The notes beneath the pieces are model-generated. The model saw only the letters and a list, made by a program, of their open reading frames with translations. It searched no databases and had not been told where the DNA came from. A DNA stretch of 64,000 bases from Puniceicoccaceae bacterium. Its GTDB lineage: Bacteria; Verrucomicrobiota; Verrucomicrobiia; Opitutales; Coraliomargaritaceae. The stretch spans positions 62,001-126,000 of the forward strand of contig JAGYJE010000002.1 of NCBI GenBank assembly GCA_018402305.1. Direction: 5' to 3'. A program made the translations under genes and the position numbers. Shown piece by piece: positions 8,837-16,744 of the stretch (position 1 is the first letter of the stretch; each line of letters begins with the position of its first letter).

Positions 8837-9937
8837 TCACTGCAAATCAACTCTTACCCGATAGTACCCCTTGGTATTGGGCTTGCCCCAGGCACCGGGT
8901 CCGCCATCTCCCGGGAGGCAGTCAGGAATCTGGGACATGAAGTAAACATAGAATGAGCTACCTATCGTCTCAGTGGCTACCCCGGAAGCATCCAGCATGC
9001 TGACGTAAAAAAGATCCTCATAGTCAGTTGCAATTGCGCCCAGGTCGCTCCAGTGAATCAAATCGGAAGATCGGTAGACACGCACGCTTTTCGTCGAGTA
9101 CTCCCCCAGGGCGGCGCAGTAGTAGTTGCCGTCCACTGAGCTCTGCTTCATGTGGTTGTGGTTGCCGATGTTGGGCAGGTTCAGAGATGAGGTTTCCGAG
9201 GGATCCTGATACGAGGTGGGATGCCACGCCCCGTCTCTATACTTCTCCCAATCTGAAATCGTGTTGTCCTTAGCGGCGGCGATCAGGTCGTCCAGCACGG
9301 TCCGCGCCACGGCGGTTGGCTGGTCGCCCGTCCGGTTATAGAAGATGTGGAAGTATCCGTCCTTTATGGCAAAGGGCCCACCCCCTATGTTCAAGTTGTT
9401 GAGGTCGCCATCCGGACAGACGACATGCCCGAGATAAGTCCAGGAATCCCCTCCGTCCACAGATTTGGCTATGCCAATACGAAAATGATCCCAGCCCTCG
9501 GTAATAGTGCTCGCGCTGTTCTCAACATGACACACGCCGATGAGCAGGTTCGGCGCATGCTGATAGATGCTCATCAACCACTTGTTGCCGTCGAATTCAT
9601 TGGGATTGGCGAAGTATTCAGCCTGGGGTTTGACGAAGATTAGCCTCTTGCCGGGACGGTCCATGGGGCCCTCGAAGACCTGAGCCGGCATCGCGTTGAT
9701 TCCGGATCCCGTGCCAACGCCATGCACCCAGCGAATAACCAGGGGCGGTCGCCCTCTCCCCGGGATGGGACATAGCTGCATGTCAGGATAGAAAAAGCCC
9801 ATCCGGTTAACGTCGGTCGGCGTCATGACCACAACGGGCTCCGTGGCGGTCAATGCCGCGCTGCCCGTCGCCCAAACGCTACCAGCAAACAAGACCAACA
9901 CTGCTACCATTATTCGCTGCTTTACTACTGTTTTCAT
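8837..9937 (-). CDS. Secreted beta-propeller protein, sialidase/GH43-like
   Basis: 366 aa from the ATG at 9937, with a signal peptide (MKTVVKQRIMVAVLVLFAG, cleavage near VWATG). The sequence carries a clear Asp-box, SVDGGDSW (159-166), and a second degenerate repeat of the form VYRSSDLIHWSDLG, both typical of beta-propeller glycosidases such as sialidases and GH43-like enzymes. It probably acts on terminal sugars outside the cell, or binds them. A longer in-frame start at 10021 would translate the regulon motif and give no signal peptide, so 9937 is preferred. It is a single gene leftward, with its own motif copy. Family assignment is to fold level only; catalytic residues could not be fixed. 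Confidence 0.72.
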   Translation of the reverse strand: MKTVVKQRIMVAVLVLFAGSVWATGSAALTATEPVVVMTPTDVNRMGFFYPDMQLCPIPGRGRPPLVIRWVHGVGTGSGINAMPAQVFEGPMDRPGKRLIFVKPQAEYFANPNEFDGNKWLMSIYQHAPNLLIGVCHVENSASTITEGWDHFRIGIAKSVDGGDSWTYLGHVVCPDGDLNNLNIGGGPFAIKDGYFHIFYNRTGDQPTAVARTVLDDLIAAAKDNTISDWEKYRDGAWHPTSYQDPSETSSLNLPNIGNHNHMKQSSVDGNYYCAALGEYSTKSVRVYRSSDLIHWSDLGAIATDYEDLFYVSMLDASGVATETIGSSFYVYFMSQIPDCLPGDGGPGAWGKPNTKGYYRVRVDLQ

Positions 9938-9993
9938 AATATACACTGGCTGGGGACTCGTAATAAGACTTTTAAAAAAAAAATAAATAATTT

Positions 9994-10007
9994 TGGTAAT
10001 ATTATCA
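9994..10007. promoter_or_regulatory. Regulon motif copy, TGGTAATATTATCA
   Basis: Matches 12 of 14 positions of the complement form TGTTAATACTATCA. Located 57 bp before the ATG at 9937 of the beta-propeller protein. Confidence 0.6.
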
Positions 10008-10021
10008 CTTAACTCAGTCAA

Positions 10022-10522
10022 GCATTTTTTCGGGCCGCCAAGTAGCTAGCTATCGCAGATTTATAAACCATGACACCGTAGGTTAAAGAAGACGCCTTTA
10101 TCGTATTGGTTTTGGAAGCGGGGCATCGTAAAAATATCGAATAGCTCTATGCTGGTGCACGCCGAAACCGTCCCGGTGCCATCCCGAGGTGGCGATGGAA
10201 GCCGTAGATATAGGCAATACCATCACAACCATTAAAAATCGCGAAGAACGGCAGGCTCAGTTTATCTGCTTGGCACACAAGCTCATGGTCTTAGGAACAG
10301 CGTATGGCCACAGAGCATGGACTACACAATCACAAGAAAATCAAGCGCTGCCAAAAACGTGAAAATTTTGCAAAGAACCGAGCATTACGAGCAAACGGAC
10401 AATGGAATCAATACTGGCAAGAACGCGAAAAGGCCGCGTAGTTTACCTCGGTCCTTAAAATTACACCCATATTAGCTAGTATTAACAAAAAGGTTTGACA
10501 TGACTCCTCAGATGTATTTTTA
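10022..10522. other. Gene-poor stretch with decayed coding fragments
   Basis: No intact gene. Two short overlapping open frames, 10195-10362 and 10304-10441, read as parts of one basic protein split by a frameshift (for example AHKLMVLGTAYG in one, then KRCQKRENFAKNRALR in the other). This looks like a decayed gene, possibly a transposase C-terminus, but the family is not certain. A regulon-like motif, AGCTAGTATTAACA at 10474-10487 (11 of 14), has no intact gene directly after it. Confidence 0.4.
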
Positions 10523-10643
10523 GTTTTTTTTGAGTTCTCATCGTTCTCCAAGCACCAAGGACGTAAAATCATGAAAAATTTGACCCCTCACCCCCAGTGC
10601 CCCGCTAGCGGCTAGCGCCGCCAAAAAGCAAATTCCTATCAGC
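10523..10643. repeat. Dispersed repeat, copy 1 (second full copy near 14638)
   Basis: A T-run followed by GAGTTCTCATCGTTCTCCAA, the segment ending near GACCCCTCACCCCCAGTGCC, then a short block ending AAATTCCTATCAGC. The first block recurs at about 14638-14715; the second block recurs at 11756-11808 and 14582-14634. All copies flank the PEP-CTERM/NPCBM gene pair, which suggests local duplication or element insertion. Confidence 0.75.
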
Positions 10644-10781
10644 TAATCTGTAAGAAATCTCTCTAATCCACTGCCCACTACCCCCTATTTAGAGGGTATT
10701 CAAAGTAACAGAATACGACATACTTATTCAAATCCTCACTGCAGCGTCCCTACTCACAGCCAACAACGGTTACTAGAATCA

Positions 10782-10795
10782 TTTCCGTATTAACA
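10782..10795. promoter_or_regulatory. Regulon motif copy, right half GTATTAACA
   Basis: TTTCCGTATTAACA matches 10 of 14 positions, with the right nine bases perfect. Located 47 bp before the ATG at 10843. Confidence 0.45.
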
Positions 10796-10842
10796 ATTAA
10801 TATCAATCCAATGAAACTAAAACAACCCCAAAACAAAGCAAA

Positions 10843-11715
10843 ATGATGAATCCATTAATCAAAACACCCTTAGTCGCCTTTGCTGGAATGGCGCTATTTG
10901 CTACGACATTGTCAGCCGACACGCTCTGGACCGGTGCCACGGATCTCAACTACGGCACCGCCGGCAACTGGAATAACGGTTCGCCAGGAAATACCGATGG
11001 GGCGGCCACCATCAACAACGGCGATACCGTCAGCCTGGCGGCTGCCCACACCGGGACGAACCCCTACACCCTTACTGTCGGGGGAAGCTCAACCCTCAAT
11101 GCATCAGCAAACTTCACGTCCACCCTTTTGACGATCCAAAACACCGGCACTGTCAACCTGACAGGCGGAGCTTTCACGCTCCCTGGCGCACAAAATGGAT
11201 CTGGACTCACTATCGATTCAGGTGGCACGCTCAATATCAGTGGTGGAACTCATACCATTAATCAGCGCACAGTTAACAATGGCACTTTTCGGGTGGACGG
11301 CAGCGGCAGCGGGTCCTTTATCGGTTTAAATCAGATGGGCGGCGGCACAGGCGTGTTTGATTTTATTTTCGATTCAGGTGGCATCAGCACGCTTAAAGGC
11401 GTCGGTGACTTCTCGTGGTTTGCTTTGTCGCCAAATACTGTAACTGTTAACGCTTCGGCAGTTGCCGGGATCGTTGGCAGCTATACTCTGTTTGATTCCC
11501 ATGCTGCAGGAACCATGGTTACTGCGGACAAGGTGACCGTTGATCCCAGCTTGGGCATTGAGGGAGTCGATTGGAATTTGGTGATTACTGAAAATGTTAA
11601 CGGCAGTGGCCTAAGGGACACCGTGGTGCTGAACGTCATCCCCGAGCCCGGCACTTACGCGCTGCTCGGCGGTCTACTGGCCTTGGGCTACGTGATGCTG
11701 CGCCGTCGTCGTTAG
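10843..11715 (+). CDS. PEP-CTERM anchored beta-solenoid-like protein
   Basis: 290 aa. A signal peptide (cleavage near LSADTLW) is followed by a low-complexity Gly/Thr/Asn-rich body with GTAGNWNNGSPG, typical of autotransporter-associated or beta-helix surface repeats. It ends with the PEP-CTERM sorting signal: IPEPGTYALLGG, a hydrophobic helix, and a final RRRR cluster. Exosortase would process it and attach it to the outer envelope; no exosortase gene is in the window. It is followed 119 bp later by the NPCBM/LamG protein on the same strand. Function is probably structural or glycan binding, which is inference. Confidence 0.85.
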   Translation: MMNPLIKTPLVAFAGMALFATTLSADTLWTGATDLNYGTAGNWNNGSPGNTDGAATINNGDTVSLAAAHTGTNPYTLTVGGSSTLNASANFTSTLLTIQNTGTVNLTGGAFTLPGAQNGSGLTIDSGGTLNISGGTHTINQRTVNNGTFRVDGSGSGSFIGLNQMGGGTGVFDFIFDSGGISTLKGVGDFSWFALSPNTVTVNASAVAGIVGSYTLFDSHAAGTMVTADKVTVDPSLGIEGVDWNLVITENVNGSGLRDTVVLNVIPEPGTYALLGGLLALGYVMLRRRR

Positions 11716-11755
11716 AATCTAATCAATATTTTTCCATTGAAGGGTAATCCTTTTT

Positions 11756-11808
11756 CAACCCTCACCCCGCTAGCGGCTGACGCCGCCAAAAAGCAAATTC
11801 CTATCAGC
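11756..11808. repeat. Dispersed repeat, short block copy
   Basis: Begins CAACCCTCACCCCGCTAGCG and ends AAATTCCTATCAGC. Nearly identical to 14582-14634 and to the end of 10602-10643. Lies between the PEP-CTERM gene and the NPCBM/LamG gene. Confidence 0.75.
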
Positions 11809-11834
11809 CACCGCCGAATAGAGAGGCTAGGGAG

Positions 11835-14363
11835 ATGAAGCGACATGCGCTGAGTTTATGTGTCGGGTTGGGGATTGCCGCCGGATCGCTGGCCGCGGAG
11901 TCGGGCAGGCATTACCTGACGCTGGATCAGGCGGTGCAGGTCGAGGGCTCAATCCATGCCAGACAGGATCTGTCTGTGATGGGGCAGGGTAAAATCAGCG
12001 TCGGCGGCTTTACCTACGACCGCGGCCTGGGTGTCCATGCCGATTCAAAGATGGTCTTCCCGCTGAAGGGCCGGTTCGGCACCTTCCATGTGGTGCCCGG
12101 GCCGGACGACGCTCATCACGGGGTGATCGAGATGAAGATCCTGCTGGACGGCAAGGAAGTTTTTACCACCGGCAAGGTGTCAAGTCCCGGCTATCAAGCC
12201 CCGTCGATTGATCTTCCCGTGAAAGGGGCCGAGGAGCTGACCCTGATCGTAACCGACGCAGATGGTAACAAGGGTGGTGATCATGCGAGCTGGGCGGATG
12301 CGTATCTTCTCCCTGTGGGCAGTGATGATCGCCCGGATACCGGCGCTCCAGTCGCCTCATGGAGCTTCGAAGAAAACACGCTCGGTCAAACGCTGGACAT
12401 GGCAGGCAAAAAGCGGGATCTCATTTCCGGATATACCACGCGCACAGAGGGCGTCAGCGGTCAGGCACTCAAATTCGATGGCTTCACCAGCAAGGTCGTG
12501 CGGAAGGCCGCCGGCGTGCCATCTCTCGAAAACGGTTTTAGCTTCGAGGCCTGGATCGCGCCGCAGGTCTATCCCTGGAACTGGGCGGCGATTCTTAATC
12601 AGGAAGCCGACCATAAGGCTGGCTGGTTTTTTGGAATGGGCGGGGACGGCACGATCGGCCTGCATATTGCCAAGGATGGCAAGTGGATCGAGTGCAATTC
12701 GAAGTCCCGGCTCCCGCTGCTCAAATGGAGCCATGTCGCGGGCAGCTACGACCCGGCTTCCGGCCTGAAGGTGTATATCAATGGTAAGCTTGAAACCCAA
12801 GTCAGCACGACCGGCGCGATCACACCCGCATCGGACGTGGACCTCTGGCTTGGACGAAGCCACACCAAAACGTATCCGATCCGCACTGAGCGCGCTTTCA
12901 GCAAGACTTTTCTCTCGCCGATGGTGTTCGACGGACTGATTGATGAGGTGAAGATCTACCGGCGGGCTGTGAATGACGACGAGGTGGCGGGGGCGTATGC
13001 CGCTGTTCAGCCGAAGGTGGCCCAGCCGCTGCAATTCCGCCGCATGCCGTCGGGCCCCGAAGGCCAGGCCGAGGAATTCGGCGCGGTGTATACGAGGCTC
13101 CGGTACGCACCGGAGTGGGAACACCACTGGCGCGTGGGCGATGAATGCGACATTCTGGTTCGCTTCGATGAATCGCCCAGCCGAATCGTTTTCTGGCGCG
13201 GCATGAACTACAGCGCCTCCTATGTCAGCGAAAACGGCCTGTGGAGCGGAGACCAGAGCCTGGAAGTCAACAGTGTCGAGAAGGGGTGCTTCGAACATAT
13301 GGCGGACAAGCGTTGCGAACGTTCCTCGGCAAAGATCATTGAGAACAACGATGCGCGAGTGGTCGTCCACGCGCGTTATGCCTGTGTGGCCATCGATGGG
13401 TCATTCCTCATATACCGCACGCAAACGGATCCCGACACGGGCTGGGGGATCTGGGCCGATGAATATTACACCATCTACCCCGACGGCGTGACGGTTCGTC
13501 ACATGGTTGCTGTCAATCACAATGGCGGCGGCCAGTGGCAGGAGACGATCCTGTTCAACCAGCCCGGATCGCGCCCGGAGGATACGGTCGAGATCGAGGC
13601 GCTCACCCTCGCCAACATCAACGGCGAGTCTCACACCTACTCGTGGGAAAACGGTCCGCCGATCAAGTACGCACCCAAGCTGGAAGACCGAATGTTTCCT
13701 GAACCGAGCGGTGCCAACATTCAGATGATGAATCTGCGTTCGCAATGGAAACCTTACATCATCTTCGAACCAGATACCCCAATCCTTGGCTTCGGGATTC
13801 CTCCGAGCCTGGACTACTCCAAGTTTCCCTGTTGGAACCACTGGCCGGTTGCGCAGGTGCCTAACGATGGACGCAAAGTCATCGTTTCGGACCGTCCGTC
13901 GTCCTTTACTCTGGCGAATGCGCAGGTGAAAATACACCGCGATGAGCACAGCGCAACCCTCACCATGCTTTACGGCATGACAGATCAGCCCGCCGCGAGC
14001 CTCGCACCGCTGTCAAAATCGTGGAACTCCGCCCCGGCGGTCACGCTCAAGAGTGCCGGCTTTGAGGGCGGCACCTTCGACAAATCCCAGCGCGCCTATG
14101 TGTTTGCCTGCACGGACAGCAAGGCAGGGGAGCTGGAATTTACGCTCGACGCCAACGGAGACTCCCCGGTCCACAACCCCGCCTTTGTCGTCAATAACTG
14201 GGGCAGTCGTCCGGTCGGGCTCATGCTCGACGGTCAGGATATCCCGCGCGGCAAAGACTTCCGTTTCGGTTACCACAAAACCGTCGACGGCACCGATCTG
14301 GTGGTCTGGGTGAAGACCCGGAAAACCCAAAAAACCACCTTCAAGCTGACAGCTGCTGAATAA
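11835..14363 (+). CDS. Large secreted NPCBM-LamG protein with unassigned C-terminal half
   Basis: 842 aa. Signal peptide 1-20. Residues about 22-160 are an NPCBM/NEW2-type carbohydrate-binding module (GFTYDRGLGVHADSKMVF; GGDHASWADAYL near its end). Residues about 170-385 are a LamG/concanavalin-like domain (ASWSFEE, FSFEAWIAP, LKVYINGKL, FDGLIDEVKIYRRAV). From about 395 to 842 is a Trp/Tyr-rich beta domain (RIVFWRGMNYSASYV, WADEYYTIYPDGVTVRH) that I do not recognise as a known family. The architecture suggests a glycan-active enzyme, perhaps a lyase or hydrolase, with two binding modules. It follows the PEP-CTERM gene and shares its likely promoter. A fragment of a second NPCBM domain lies directly after its stop. 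Confidence 0.8.
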   Translation: MKRHALSLCVGLGIAAGSLAAESGRHYLTLDQAVQVEGSIHARQDLSVMGQGKISVGGFTYDRGLGVHADSKMVFPLKGRFGTFHVVPGPDDAHHGVIEMKILLDGKEVFTTGKVSSPGYQAPSIDLPVKGAEELTLIVTDADGNKGGDHASWADAYLLPVGSDDRPDTGAPVASWSFEENTLGQTLDMAGKKRDLISGYTTRTEGVSGQALKFDGFTSKVVRKAAGVPSLENGFSFEAWIAPQVYPWNWAAILNQEADHKAGWFFGMGGDGTIGLHIAKDGKWIECNSKSRLPLLKWSHVAGSYDPASGLKVYINGKLETQVSTTGAITPASDVDLWLGRSHTKTYPIRTERAFSKTFLSPMVFDGLIDEVKIYRRAVNDDEVAGAYAAVQPKVAQPLQFRRMPSGPEGQAEEFGAVYTRLRYAPEWEHHWRVGDECDILVRFDESPSRIVFWRGMNYSASYVSENGLWSGDQSLEVNSVEKGCFEHMADKRCERSSAKIIENNDARVVVHARYACVAIDGSFLIYRTQTDPDTGWGIWADEYYTIYPDGVTVRHMVAVNHNGGGQWQETILFNQPGSRPEDTVEIEALTLANINGESHTYSWENGPPIKYAPKLEDRMFPEPSGANIQMMNLRSQWKPYIIFEPDTPILGFGIPPSLDYSKFPCWNHWPVAQVPNDGRKVIVSDRPSSFTLANAQVKIHRDEHSATLTMLYGMTDQPAASLAPLSKSWNSAPAVTLKSAGFEGGTFDKSQRAYVFACTDSKAGELEFTLDANGDSPVHNPAFVVNNWGSRPVGLMLDGQDIPRGKDFRFGYHKTVDGTDLVVWVKTRKTQKTTFKLTAAE

Positions 14364-14447
14364 ATGGAAACAGGAGAAACTTCATTCAGCGGCAATGGCG
14401 GCGGCGGTGACCACGCCAGCTGGGCCGATGTGTATTTGACGAAATAG
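14364..14447 (+). pseudogene. Fragment of an NPCBM domain C-terminus
   Basis: 27 codons beginning at an ATG directly after the previous stop. The reading GGDHASWADVYLTK matches the NPCBM end GGDHASWADAYL in the upstream 842-aa protein, then stops at TAG. It is the tail of a second NPCBM-containing gene whose body is gone, and looks like the scar of a recombination or deletion between paralogues. Confidence 0.7.
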
Positions 14448-14462
14448 CACAAAGAAATAGAT

Positions 14463-14606
14463 ATGAATACAGTTAGACAGAGAACCGCAGAATATATCGT
14501 TGGCTTGATCGCCCTTAGTTGCTTCGGCTTTTCATCGTTGTTTGCGGCAACGGATATCTGGGGAGCCGGGGAGGTTACGCGCCAACCCTCACCCCGCTAT
14601 GCATAG
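14463..14606 (+). pseudogene. Truncated secreted-protein N-terminus ending in a dispersed repeat
   Basis: An ATG at 14463 opens a signal-peptide-like sequence (IVGLIALSCFGFSSLFA) and continues with TDIWGAGEVT, then enters the dispersed repeat at about 14580 and stops at TAG 14604-14606. It has the start of an exported protein but no body. The repeat junction appears to have cut it. Confidence 0.6.
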
Positions 14607-14735
14607 CGCCGCCAAAAAGCAAATTCCTATCAGCAATTTTTTTTTGAGTTCTCATCGTTCTCCAAGCACCAAGGACGTAAAATCATGAAAAATTTGACCC
14701 CTCACCCCCAGTGCCACCCAGCGGCTGACGCCGCC
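14580..14735. repeat. Dispersed repeat, composite copy
   Basis: Contains the short block (14582-14634) followed directly by the T-run block (14638-14715), in the opposite order to copy 1 at 10523-10643. A GCGGCTGACGCCGCC segment closes it. This arrangement flanks the PEP-CTERM/NPCBM pair on both sides. Confidence 0.7.
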
Positions 14736-14749
14736 CCAAAGCGGTCGAG

Positions 14750-14938
14750 TTACCCAAACTGAGCCAGAGCATGTGTTAGTCTGGACGGGTTAATTAGTTG
14801 TTCGAGATTGTAGAGTAAGTCAATGCTGGGACGCAGGGAGGCCGCAGGCCGACCGGAGTCCCAGCATTGAGTGGAGGTTGTTTCTTCTATTTCCTCCTGA
14901 GCAAACTCAAGAGGTGTGATGTAGCCCAAGGATCTGGA
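14750..14938 (-). pseudogene. IS3-type transposase, C-terminal fragment
   Basis: Leftward frame reading SLGYITPLEFAQEE and ending at TAA (14750-14752). The SLGY-TP-EF sequence is the conserved end of the rve integrase core of IS3/IS481-type transposases. The frame meets a stop at 14939-14941, so the rest of the gene is absent. After the SLGY motif it runs through an unusual GC-rich hairpin (14821-14869). Confidence 0.75.
14821..14869. repeat. Perfect 12-bp inverted repeat, long hairpin
   Basis: CAATGCTGGGAC at 14821-14832 pairs with GTCCCAGCATTG at 14858-14869 across a 25-base GC-rich loop. It lies inside the IS3 fragment and may be a structure belonging to the insertion sequence end or a separate small element inserted in it. 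Confidence 0.7.
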
Positions 14939-15164
14939 TCAACTCCCATCAACCCCCTCGGTTCCAAAACCTGTCACGCTGTAGCTGTTCAAAAGCTCGG
15001 TGTAGTTCGCGGAAATGACGATGCTGAAAGATGTCTCTGACCCCGTGTAGTTGGTGCCGTCGATCAACAAATATTGCCGATCGACAAAAAGGTGCCCTGT
15101 GGCTCTATGTCTTCGGGTTGAAGCGGCGTTGACAATCTTACCTGGTGGAGTGAAATATACGGTC

Positions 15165-15359
15165 ATGCATCTCGATCGGACAGCGTTTTTCAAGCAGAGT
15201 TTTGATTCGGCAGCGGATCATCAGCGCACTTACCGACAAATGTCCTGGGAAGAGCGCGGCCGCAGTTTTCGGTATTTGATGGGGGTCAACTTTGGTTTTG
15301 CGGCTAACGAATGGCCGAGGATGGACAAAACAGCGTTTCAAGTCCGCACACAGAAATGA
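15165..15359 (+). CDS. Small partner protein of nucleotidyltransferase pair
   Basis: 64 aa from the ATG at 15165 (MHLDRTAFFKQSFDSAADH), with a GGTGGAG stretch about 15 bp upstream. Charged and helical, with MSWEERGRSFRYL and PPRMD-like NEWPRMDKTAF near the end, a pattern I associate with small proteins encoded just before nucleotidyltransferases in Bacteroidetes and Verrucomicrobia. Its stop overlaps the start of the nucleotidyltransferase (ATGA, 15356-15359), so the two are coupled. It may be a toxin-antitoxin-like pair; that is inference. An in-frame extension to 15051 runs into the degraded region upstream and is not favoured. Confidence 0.65.
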   Translation: MHLDRTAFFKQSFDSAADHQRTYRQMSWEERGRSFRYLMGVNFGFAANEWPRMDKTAFQVRTQK

Positions 15360-15817
15360 GAGAGCTGTACCCCGATCTACTGAATCAGGATTTTGTCGAC
15401 TTCCTGCGTTGCATCTACGAACACGATGTAGAATCCATTCTGGTAGGGGGGTATGCGGTTGTTTTACATGGCTATTTCCGCACCACCGGTGATTTGGATC
15501 TGTGGGTTCGGCCAACATCCGACAATTATCATAAACTGAGACGAGCATTCGCAGCGTTCGGATTACCGACGGATGCGATTAGTGAAGCAGCCTTTCTTTC
15601 AAATGAAGACCAGGATGTCTTCACTTTTGGCCGTCCCCCGGTGGCCATTGATATCTTGACCCAAGTGAAGGGGCTCGAATTTGAAGAAGCCTACAAAATG
15701 ACGGAAATGATGCGTGTCGATCAGGCTCCTCTGCGTTTACTGCACTTGGGGCATTTGAAAGCGGCGAAGCAATCCGCCGGTCGCCACAAAGATTTGGACG
15801 ATTTGGAACATTTATAG
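15356..15817 (+). CDS. Nucleotidyltransferase of MNT/AbiEii-like fold
   Basis: 153 aa from the ATG at 15356, which overlaps the preceding stop. The Pol-beta-type signature is GGYAVVLHGYFRTTGDLDLW: Gly31-Gly32 and the metal Asp pair 46 and 48, with a third acidic residue at VAIDIL. Small nucleotidyltransferases of this kind act in toxin-antitoxin systems by transferring nucleotides to a partner or to tRNA, and sit in accessory regions. Here it follows a small helical partner and lies beside transposase remnants and tandem repeats, consistent with an accessory module. A longer start at 15311 is possible but overlaps the partner by 49 bp. Confidence 0.8.
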   Translation: MRELYPDLLNQDFVDFLRCIYEHDVESILVGGYAVVLHGYFRTTGDLDLWVRPTSDNYHKLRRAFAAFGLPTDAISEAAFLSNEDQDVFTFGRPPVAIDILTQVKGLEFEEAYKMTEMMRVDQAPLRLLHLGHLKAAKQSAGRHKDLDDLEHL

Positions 15818-15983
15818 CACCGTTTACGTTCGCTCCCTTTGACTGCCCTCAATTCGTTTCAGTCTTCCGTGGGCACCTTTCTATTGAGCTCAATCTTGTG
15901 GCCTCGGTTCTGGGAATCGGGGCACCCCGTATCGACCCCGAAACAGAGTTGAAAGTTATGGATTCTTGGACCCCATTCCGCCC
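15818..15983. other. Spacer without recognised features
   Basis: Short non-coding stretch between the nucleotidyltransferase and the tandem repeat; I see no gene, hairpin or motif I can name. Confidence 0.5.
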
Positions 15984-16536
15984 CCGGGCGGCAGAGCCAA
16001 CCCGGCTACGCAACCGACGCGGTAATGTTTCACACCGTAGGTGGGTTGGCTCTGCCGTTCCGGCCTGAGCTTGTCGAAGTGCCCACCCGTTGCAAGCCCG
16101 ACTCCGACATTAAACCTCCATATTCATCGACCGATGTCCGAAATCGGAGGCGAATCCACAGGCTTCAACCGGGCGGCGGAGCCAACCCGGCTACGGAACC
16201 GACGCGGTAACGTTCACACCGTAGGTGGGTTGGCTCTGCCGTTCCGGCCTGAGCTTGTCGAAGTGCCCACCCGTTGCAAGCCCGACTCCGACATTGAACC
16301 TCCATATTCATCGACCCATGTCCGAAATGGGAGGCGAATCCACAGGCATCGGCCGGGCGGCGGAGCCAACCCGGCTACGGCACTACCACGGCAACGTTCA
16401 CACCGTAGGTGGGTTGGCTCTGCCGTTCCGGCCTGAGCTTGTCGAAGTGCCCACCTGTTTCAATCCGAATCCGCAAACCACTCCACATAATCATCAGCTG
16501 AAGTCGAAAGAGGATGCAAATTCCACAGGCCTCGGC
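15984..16536. repeat. Tandem repeat, three copies of about 184 bp
   Basis: Units start at about 15984, 16169 and 16353. Each holds CGGGCGGCGGAGCCAACCCG, then an inverted partner GTAGGTGGGTTGGCTCTGCC, then GGCCTGAGCTTGTCGAAGTG and a unique spacer. The first two arms form a hairpin, like a REP doublet. The third copy diverges at its end. Frames read through it (for example 16041-16436) but are made of repeat sequence. Confidence 0.85.
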
Positions 16537-16613
16537 CGGGCATCCATCGCCGGTGTGGCGATGTCCGGGTTGCCGTGGCGGGTAGGCACTGCGAGCAAGG
16601 GCTCAAGGAAATT

Positions 16614-16627
16614 TGATAGTGTTAACA
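16614..16627. promoter_or_regulatory. Regulon motif copy, TGATAGTGTTAACA
   Basis: Matches 13 of 14 positions of TGATAGTATTAACA. It lies 118 bp before the ATG at 16745 and inside an artificially longer open frame (from 16613), which supports the downstream start. Confidence 0.65.
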
Positions 16628-16744
16628 TTGGCATTTGACTCCCGTTTACCTTGGTCCTTAATACGACACCCGTATGAAAGCTCAAGCGCCCCACTCTCTG
16701 GGTATCCCCATTTTCGAGTTACTGGATACACTCTAAAGTCCGAC

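Noticed and set aside
10195..10441. Two short overlapping frames as an intact small gene
   Set aside because: They read as one protein broken by a frameshift, with no start signal and no clear family; treated as decayed sequence.
14939..15193. 84-aa leftward open frame (ends NSYSVTGFGTEGVDGS)
   Set aside because: Ends exactly at the junction with the IS3 fragment and its N-terminus crosses the start region of the 15165 gene; it may be a decayed secreted-protein piece but nothing supports an active gene.
16041..16638. Open frames through the 184-bp tandem repeat
   Set aside because: Composed of repeat sequence only, with near-identical frames in each unit and no start signals.
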